A stretch of 64,000 nt of DNA from the NCBI RefSeq assembly GCF_019112545.1, contig NW_025064912.1, forward strand, positions 269,049-333,048, in the 5' to 3' direction. The DNA comes from Guyanagaster necrorhizus (lineage: Eukaryota > Basidiomycota > Agaricomycetes > Agaricales > Physalacriaceae). Below the pieces are notes generated by a model that searched no databases, was not told where the DNA came from, and saw nothing but the letters and a program-made list of their open reading frames with translations. Made by a program: the position numbers and the translations under genes. The stretch's first letter is position 1, and the number at the start of each line of letters is the position of its first letter. Positions 56,317-64,000 of the stretch are shown here, in pieces.

Positions 56317-57087
56317 CTTGTTCACATTCGCAGCTACAAGTGCTTCACGACCAAACTTGGGTTGTACGTTCTTGCCCTCGGACAGAAAGACGCTAACAAA
56401 CATAGGGAGGACGAACGCAGACGTATGGACAGCATTGTTGTAATACCTCGTATCGCTGAGCTTACGCAGGGGCTTGCTCAAGTCACGATCAGGTTCCTTG
56501 GAACAGACTATGAAGCCTCTCTGACCAGAAGGGTAGGTGGGGATGGTCGTGTAGCCGTACTGGGAGACAGGAAAAATCTCGAGTGTCATTGATATAAGCT
56601 GGGAGATGAGTGGAAGGTGCAACAAGACATGTTCCTTGAGTGGAGATGTCATCACCGGGAGCAAGGGCGTCGTGGAGAAGCTGGAAGTAGGGCTTTTGGA
56701 AGAGAGACTGCAGGACCAACAGGATCCGAAGAGTCGGTGATAATGGCGTCATAGCGACCTTTATGCTCAGCCAGGAACTTGAAACCGTCTCCAATGAAAC
56801 AGTCACATTCGCAGACGAAAGAAGAGAGGACACATGGGGAAGATACTGCTTGGATGCTCGGATTACAGCCTAGGAAACATTGAGCATGTTGACATTAACA
56901 AAACGGCGTGCAAATATCTCATCGATATCGCAGAGAACGACCTCCGTACCGAGTCGTGCTTTAACACTTCTCGAACGACACCACCATCGCTACCGAACCA
57001 GCCATCTGGTAAAAAAACAATGAATACCTTTATTGGGGAGACTGAAGGAATTATGCCTTGGATAGAGGGATGAGTGAGCGGGGCCAT
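56290..57087 (-). pseudogene. spermidine synthase pseudogene
   Basis: Minus strand. The start MAPLTHPSIQ leads through an intron to DGWF, and then directly to DGGVVREVLKHDSV, so about 90 residues between these two conserved blocks are deleted. Further blocks are [66 protein letters not shown], and RYYNNAVHT. They lie in several frames because of single-base losses. A 48-bp intron inside the CDIDE-AV block begins AT where GT is expected. The enzyme transfers aminopropyl groups to putrescine. This copy cannot work, so the functional gene must be elsewhere. Confidence 0.85.
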
Positions 57088-60000
57088 GGTAGTTGCAATT
57101 GAAGATGTGACGGGACAGCTTTCAAAATCAAAGTTTGAATTTCTGCCTCTCATGCCAATCACGTCATCGATATCGGTGTCAATGACGACATAGACGTTTT
57201 CGACCTTTCTGCGGTTCATTGGAGAAGGCTTCCAGCAGCAGAGAGCTGAGGTCGTCAAGAACATTTCCTGTGAACCACGAGGAGTGATATCGGAACGAAA
57301 ATTCGGTGTTCGACGGTCAAATCGATGTTGAGCGCTACAGCAAACGCCATGAATAACATGAATAGAAAGCGACCAAAAGTGTTGATCCAAAGATCAGATG
57401 CTCATAACGACATAAATTTTGATATGGTCCACCGGAGTCTCGGGACTGAACGTCTAGGAGCCATAAGCTCGAAGCCACCCAGAGAAACAATAATACGCAA
57501 AATTAACCAGACCGAAGAACCGGAACTTCGGCTCCTCGGCTCAGTGCCCACCACAGAAGAATAGCGTCCCTCAATCACCACCTGGCACCCCATAACTGCC
57601 CCAGTACGGAGTCATCCGAAGACTGGTTCGTCAATGCAGGACGTTTAATAGACTTCGATCTCCCCAGACTGAGTAGCCTTGGGCCAAAATTGCACCCCAT
57701 ATGAAATAGCCACAAAGCTCAAATGAGATAGCTCTTGTCTACATCGATGAGCAGAAACGTCAGTGAGCAGACTTTCAGCTTAAACAGATGGCTTACCCTG
57801 GTTCTAATCGCGACTCCCACCCCTTGTACATCACCGCGATGGATAACACACGACGTTGAAGCATAAAGCAACGCGATCACTTGTTGAGACGAAAGATGGA
57901 ACGATTTGTATATCTTGACCAAAAATAATCGAGCATTGGATTGGCGGCATATATTTGTCTACTCGCGAGGGAGGAGTAAGGCTTTGGCTGAAGTAACCAA
58001 GCCGAGGAATTTGTTATCGCAGGAAGGGGTCTGCCATATCGGATTCAGTAAGCGAGAATAAAAATTAGTAACAAGCCTGATTGATGACATTCACGGACCA
58101 GGGCTCGAGTTCAACGCAGCAGAGACTGAAAGAATAGTCAGCTCCATGTGTAAGGGGAGACGAAGGCTGAGCATACGATTGATCCAAGATTACCTCCTCC
58201 ACCATGAGTGTTCCCGATCACCTCGGATGTGTTATTATTACAAAGTAGTGAACATACTTAAAATGCTCACCGTGGCCCGTTCCTGCAATGAAATAGGTGG
58301 CCGATCGTTCTTTCAGCATAGAACACTCGCAACTGAATTCTAAAACGTCCGTCTTCTCTTGAATTCCACGTCCTGATCTGTAAGTCATGACACGGCCTAC
58401 TAAACCAGATCCACGAAAAGCCCACAGCCAGCAGACTCCTCGCAAACAAACGGGCTGACGTGGGCACCAAACTGAAAGGCGATAACCACACAACATACGT
58501 GTGAAGAGAACCGCCTCCACAGATTGTCGCCATTACAGTGGAGTGCCATCCACAAAACGGAGAGAAATATTTTGAGCCCTGACAGAAGCAAGGCTGAGAA
58601 GTCGGGTGATTCGGTCCAGCTGCCGGTTTCTTTCCGTGCTAGTCCTGCCATTAAAGACATACATGGGTGATACGCAAACCAAGACAGGGCTCGACGATGG
58701 AACGTTGAGTGTTCACAAGAAACAGGAAAGGATCCGATCGAGCATCAGGCAAATAGAACACGACCAAAATTGTTCGTAACAATGAAGCGTTGATTGTAAA
58801 TTCCAGGGGTGTTAGTTCGCAGAAGCGAACGAGGTCGCCTTCCTTGCACTAGGCAGTATTAGCTTGAGATAGGACATCTGTGGAAAACATGTGAGCTCGT
58901 TACCACAGAGAAAAGGTGATACACACGATTAACCGGCCCAAAGAAGTCGGAACTTCGGCTCCTGGGCATACCGCGCACCACACAAGAAATCATCCCCCGA
59001 CGCGACATCGGCCATGTCATAAAACTCCCCGATACAGTCATAGGAATCTGTATATGTCCATCTTCTCGCTATCCTTGGGTGCTCCTCTCAGAAATATCAC
59101 CATGGGTCGAGGAAGTCGCGAAGGACGAGCGGAGGGGTCATTTCAACGTTGAAGTCGTCTTCCAAGACAAGCAGAAACGTCAGAGATAAGAAATACACCT
59201 TCAGGATAGGACGACTCGCTTCTCCCAACGAAAGTTATCTCGTCCAATCAGCTGAGCTACGACCCGTAAGCGTAGTTTCGTCCTCTTCCCATACTGATGA
59301 GCCGGTGCTACACAGGAAGAAAGGGAGAAAACACTCACAAAGCCAACAGAAAAACACTTGGGCAATAGCGCCTCCCTTCGACGTCGGTGTAAACTAGATA
59401 CTAAATCGCCACGAAAGACAGTCCTTGTGTGCCGCTGCCACCGCCAAGAGCTTCATGAAATCGAGAGCGAAGAACACAGTCGTTCGACGCAAAATCGAAG
59501 GCGCAAGCTCTCGTGTCCAGCTCGTCCAAATTGTAGGGCAACAGGATGAGTCTTCTCCCCAGACTGGATAGCTAAGAAATCGTCAAGGTCAGGTCGGACA
59601 GAAATCATCAAAAATATGGCTACATACCTTTCTACACACGTCCATCCTCATATACTGCGGTGCACCATCTGAGTTGGCCACTTTACCGAAATGCTAGCGC
59701 TCATCTACTGAGTAAGTAAATTGCCCTCAATCCCGTGAGCAGTCGTTGTGCGTATCCGAGAAAGTCTTGAAAGCAAACACGCTTGAGCTCAAGAGACGCG
59801 AAAAACGCGAAATGCTGTACGTACTGAGAGATGGATATTGTCGGTACCAAGACTAGAAATTACATTTGAAAAAGCCACCATGACGAGCGAAAAGAATCAG
59901 GGGGAAGCCTGATGCAGAGCAAATGACTGTTCGAGAGGCGTTTTAAATAAAGCGACGGTATAGACACGAAGCAGCTTGATAAGAGGGAAAGGAGAAGAGT

Positions 60001-60176
60001 GAACTTCAACCATGGGTGGCAGAAGGACACTAGCTTCGGCAATATCCGACTCGGGCCGATGTGCCTACCAGTACCCTTTCTGCCTTTTCTGAACTTCATG
60101 GCACCGTTCTACGCTGGCTTTTCCCTCGAACAGCTCTAAATTATATCTATAGAGGAATTGTCATGATATGTGCACA
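57088..60176. other. gene-poor stretch with an internal duplication
   Basis: 57500-57560 and 58930-58990 share TTAACC..CC.AAGAA..CGGAACTTCGGCTCCT..GG in the same orientation, and 57745-57770 and 59165-59190 share GAGCAGAAACGTCAG-like sequence. This suggests two diverged copies of one 650-bp unit about 1.43 kb apart. No complete open frame survives in either. The remainder holds short frames only. Confidence 0.5.
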
Positions 60177-61938
60177 TCAAACAAGAAAGATATTGATCTC
60201 TATAGCGACACCTAAGTGATACAACCTCTTCACTTCCTCCGGGTCAGGAATCTCGAACACCGACATCTTCTGGAACATATTTTCAGAAACTCTTCGCCCG
60301 ACTACCCAGTTTTGAGCGTGGACAGGCTTGAGACCATCAATAGTAGGACTGCCGAGTAGTGTATATAGACCTTCCGGTATAGAGTATTGGTGCTCGGCGG
60401 TGACTTTGAATGTGTGTTTTACCCCGGTATTATCTTCGACGACCAACTCTCCCATTCGGCGCTTCCCCGCCAGTGAACCTTGGGCCAATCGCCTCACATA
60501 ACCTGATTCAATGCAGGGTCCCTCATACCAGTCGGCATTTATCTCCTCTTTCCTCTCAACCCGCCCTAGCCACGTAAGACAAGGCGACGGCAGCACCTCA
60601 GTCATGACCTGTCTCCACGATGGTCGCCAATATTTGCTTCCATTCCCTGGATTAGGATAGCCGAAGAACAAGTCCGCCCGACGCCGCTCCCACAGCACAC
60701 CCACCAGCGCTGTCCACGCGTCCTCAAGGGACTGGGTCTCACTGTATGCCGGTATCACCTGCAAATACAAAAGGTACACCAAACCTGAAATTTTATCGAC
60801 GGGATTCGTCGAAATGCGCTTCTGCATCTCGGCTAACACGTCAAACACATTTCCCTCGCTCTCCATGTCACGCAACGAAGACATCTCCTTCTCAAACCTT
60901 GCTCGCATCTCCTCTTCCAAGGCCTTGTCGTCGCCTGTATCCCCACCAATAATCGGATTCCTGTTGATCTCCTGCAACGTCCATGCGCGCCTAAACCAGC
61001 ACCGATCACTCTCCAAATCGCCCCCCTTCAAGCGAAAAGGCCGTCCCAGCCCGCTAAAATAGCACACTACCTGATTGGCCCACCGATATACATATCCAAT
61101 AGTGGGTACATCCACTTTCCACTCCTCCATGCGCAGATCCTCCCTCTGCCCGCCTGCCTGCCTCAAGCATAAAACGTCCAACCACACGTACTCCGCACCC
61201 AGATTCAGCATTTCGATCCGGATAAGGTCGAGATTCGCGTCCTTCGGGATGGGCACAGGCCATTCATAGCCATTAATGGGCGTCATCACATCCGCACGAC
61301 CCTCTTCTTCTACCCACGCATGCGATATCCCCCACGGCCATTGGTGTGCGACTGACCATGATACCACCCTGTTGCTGTAAAGATCCCAGACACGCCGGGC
61401 AGGTACATGATAGGATACAATCTTGTTGTTCACAAGTACGTCTCTCCGCATACCCCCGTCCCGTGCCTCGCGTGTGCGTAGCTCGTCGCTGATGTTCGAC
61501 AGGTCGAAGTACCAAAATCGGCGGAGACGGGCGTAGGCAGTTCCAAAGTCGTAGCCCCGGGCAATGTAGGTTTCAAGAAGAGAGGATATGGAAGGTTCTT
61601 CGTATGATGTGCCGAGGATAGTCATGAGCTTCTCCAAAAGTCCAGTAACGCCAAGTCTTGCGCAGGGAGTGTCGGCGAGAGAGGATGGTATAACAGGTCT
61701 TCTACCGGCGTAAGACCGTTGTTTCGGCACTGGAATGGACGATTCTGCTTGACGAGTCTCGGTAAAGGCAGAGATGGCAACCTCTGGGAGACTCTTATAC
61801 ATGACATCTACCTGTTTTGTAAGCAAAATGTTAGCGATTTTCTATCTGTTCATGTTTTCACAGGCTTACTTGTTCATTCCATCTGAATTCATGAATAGTA
61901 TCATCATAATAACGACGGTCCCATTCCGTCCCATCCAT
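60177..61938 (-). CDS. HET-domain protein, 567 aa, two exons
   Basis: Exons 61938-61870 and 61811-60177 (minus) join through a 58-bp GT-AG intron. The first exon gives MDGTEWDRRYYDDTIHEF. HET landmarks are GISHAW (about residue 190), VWLDVLCLRQ, VYRWANQVVCYFSG and WFRRAWTLQEI, followed by a C-terminal half of unknown fold. HET domains act in heterokaryon incompatibility and related non-self responses. In Agaricomycetes many family members exist and most are uncharacterised, so a role in incompatibility is inferred. No stop or frameshift is present. A degraded, truncated relative lies at 9814-10565. Confidence 0.87.
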
Positions 61939-64000
61939 TCCAAGTTTTCGTCCTCATGTTTGAATGAGAATATGAAAAATGATAATAATGCAACCACGCA
62001 TACCCACTATTGCGACTCCTCGAGTTGGTGTGGTATCAAAGCCGTCGTCGCCGTACGCAGGGGATTTGAGGCGCCCCGTCCACGTGGCAGTAAACAAAAA
62101 CAGATGCTGATAGCCCTGTCAACCATAAGCAATGATTCGCACCCTTTACGAGAAGAATAGAAAGACCAGTAGCAACGGGTTCATCAAAGAACAAGCGCGC
62201 AACATTCATGGGCTTCTCGGTGTGTCTCCCATCACAACCACCGCTCGGTTCAAACACTCTATCACCCCTGGTCCGGAAAATGCATAACGAGTATATTCAC
62301 TCTATACCAGATCAAATGTAGTCTTCCTGCGAGCCCAAGTGCTGAGTATCTGTTGGAGGATAATCAGCTTAACAGGATTTATAAGAGGAAATCCTATCAT
62401 CACCAGCCACTGCAACAGGATCCTGCGAGTATAAAAATCTAGCAAGAAGTGCATAGATAGACGATTCCGTAATTGATACTTGCGACGGGTCCCGTCCAAT
62501 GGACAAAATCACAACTCACGATTCGAGCCTAGCGAGACAGTGATGGACATTATGAGTGTATGTAAGGTCCTTCACGTGACAGATATGCGATGACTGTCCA
62601 GATCGTCGGCACGAGAAAAGATGAAGATGGTAGTGAGAGAAAGAAGTCTGCGCCATGGCCATTTCGGTTATATTCACTAAGTACTGCTCCCCGCTACCTA
62701 CGACCACTTCGTCGCAACGTATACCACCATTAATGGCTCGATGACGGTTTAGGAGGACGTTTGAGGCCCTAGCAGAGAGATAGCATTCACGGTAGCATTC
62801 ATAGCCGTTTGTGGTCGATTTCGTGAGTGTTTCAACCCCATCGTGTAGCAGGTCATACCTTAGGGTCTTCATCAGAAGGAAGACACCTATCGATATGTGC
62901 TTACGGGAAGCTGGATCTGTTTTACTTGTAGAGCGAGTATATTTTCACCACAAGTGAGGCGTCGTAATGTTATGAGTGTAATTCTCCTGTTAACGTCTCT
63001 GCTTGTCATCTAGAATTCCTCTCTTTGTGTTCTCCTCTTCTCTGTCGTGCAGAGGCGACTACAGCAAGGCTGCCGGAGACGAACGGAACCCATAGAAGGA
63101 TGATGGATGTCTATACACTCAGTCATTTCTGACTGAGTTGTGAGGATTGAACGACCGACAAATAGTCCACGGTTGGTGGTTTTTATGTGCCATAGGCAGA
63201 GCCGAAAAGGTCCCGGTTTTCAAAGGGGTTAATCGTACGTCCTACTTACCGTTCATTCTCTCGGGTCTTCAGCTTATTGCCTTCTTACAGGTACCGTCGA
63301 ATTCCTTCAGTCCATTGCACCGATAAATGGACCATCTATGGTGCCCGCCCTTGACCTGCTGCAATTCCCATATTATATGCTGGCTTCGCCTTCTCTTCTA
63401 AGGGCTGTATCAACAAGGTTTCCGCGCAAGATATTCACCCAGCCTCGTCTCTATTACGTGACTCTTCTTTATCTCAAGCCTTTTCCCATCAGCACCGTCG
63501 GGCCTCTACTTTGCCCTTGTGTGTGACCGTCTTCGCATTTGATGTACAAGGCCAAGATCTTGAACGTCGGTCCCGATTTTCTACACTGGCTTTGACGTCG
63601 ACCAGCACACTTTCCAATGTCAATACCCACCGTTGGCGACTGTCACTTGTTGTTATGGAACATATCCTCGCCCCTGGTATACCACTATCGATCCTGCTCA
63701 TGCGCATATATCAAGACGAACCTCCGCATGGGCAAGACGTCCTGCTATTTCATCTTTCGGTGTCTCGCAAAAATAGCAATATCATGAAGTCTCTCAGCCA
63801 TCGATGACCGGCTCAGCACGAAGGACCTTTGCTTTGACTTTGCCTGGTGGTATTTCCGTAGCATCAAGCGAATGTTGAAAGACGATTTTTTCTCCTCGAG
63901 ATGTCATGTAGTACGTACTGTTCGGCGAATATTTCTCTGTCGTTCTAATTTTCTTTGTCCATATAGATCTCTACTACCAAATATCTCCCGCTTCCATCTA
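61939..64000. other. right end of window, nothing firmly recognised
   Basis: Short frames only (the longest is 118 codons at 62516-62872, minus). Exon-like pieces with plausible splice sites occur near 63240-63480 but no protein family can be named. Confidence 0.45.

Noticed and set aside
1..64000. CRISPR arrays, bacterial operons or rRNA genes
   Set aside because: No regularly spaced direct repeats, no Shine-Dalgarno organisation and no rRNA-like sequence were seen. The spliceosomal introns show that the DNA is eukaryotic.

Overview
The window looks like a chromosome segment from a mushroom-forming basidiomycete (Agaricomycetes). Genes are split by many 48-75 bp GT-AG introns, and the gene families are typical of that group: F-box-like, HET, DUF6699, GH30 and fold-3 alpha/beta hydrolases. 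Chromodomain Ty3/gypsy and Ty1/copia LTR retrotransposons sit among them. It is accessory, transposon-rich sequence: about seven credible intact genes lie among many broken ones.

Layout. 1-3656: 3' part of a Ty1/copia element that runs off the left edge. 3802-8661: a complete second copia element with 147-bp LTRs and ATATG target duplications, inserted into a repeat (copy C, 3700-9813). 9814-10565: HET pseudogene. 11651-13162: multi-exon zinc-finger-like gene. 13740-14080: aldo/keto reductase relic. 14480-15728: DUF6699 gene. 16869-19278: intact 17-exon GH30 glucanase gene. 20509-21834: 1.3 kb with no CpG at all. 23206-24450 and 28148-29366: two intact alpha/beta hydrolase genes flanking two broken F-box-like genes. 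29748-31430: repeat copy A, inverted relative to C, which preserves the empty insertion site of the copia element. 32446-33402: C2H2 zinc-finger gene. 36315-37277: hypothetical ORF. 38014-38468: MITE-like element. 39559-47605: a young chromodomain Ty3/gypsy element on the minus strand, with nearly identical LTRs and ACTAC duplications. 50741-57087: broken alpha/beta hydrolase, kinase and spermidine synthase copies together with repeat copy B. 60177-61938: intact HET gene.

The strongest theme is mutation of transposons by C-to-T change. All 17 internal stops of the two copia polyproteins can be read as single C:G to T:A transitions (mostly CGA to TGA), with no frameshift. The complete element's 5' LTR is mutated relative to its 3' LTR, and the mutated zone spills into the left flank but not the right. 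This resembles RIP or methylation-driven deamination with a sharp boundary. The gypsy element carries what looks like a self-primed (Tf1-type) primer-binding site, and the copia element an initiator-tRNA-Met half-molecule site.

The intact genes do not form one pathway. GH30 is a secreted beta-glucan hydrolase, the hydrolases are probably membrane-anchored esterases, HET is a self/non-self recognition type protein, and the zinc-finger proteins are probable regulators. Exon models come from reading splice sites by eye. Where phases closed exactly over many exons (GH30, both hydrolases, DUF6699, the 261-aa C2H2 protein, HET) confidence is high. No search or alignment program was run.
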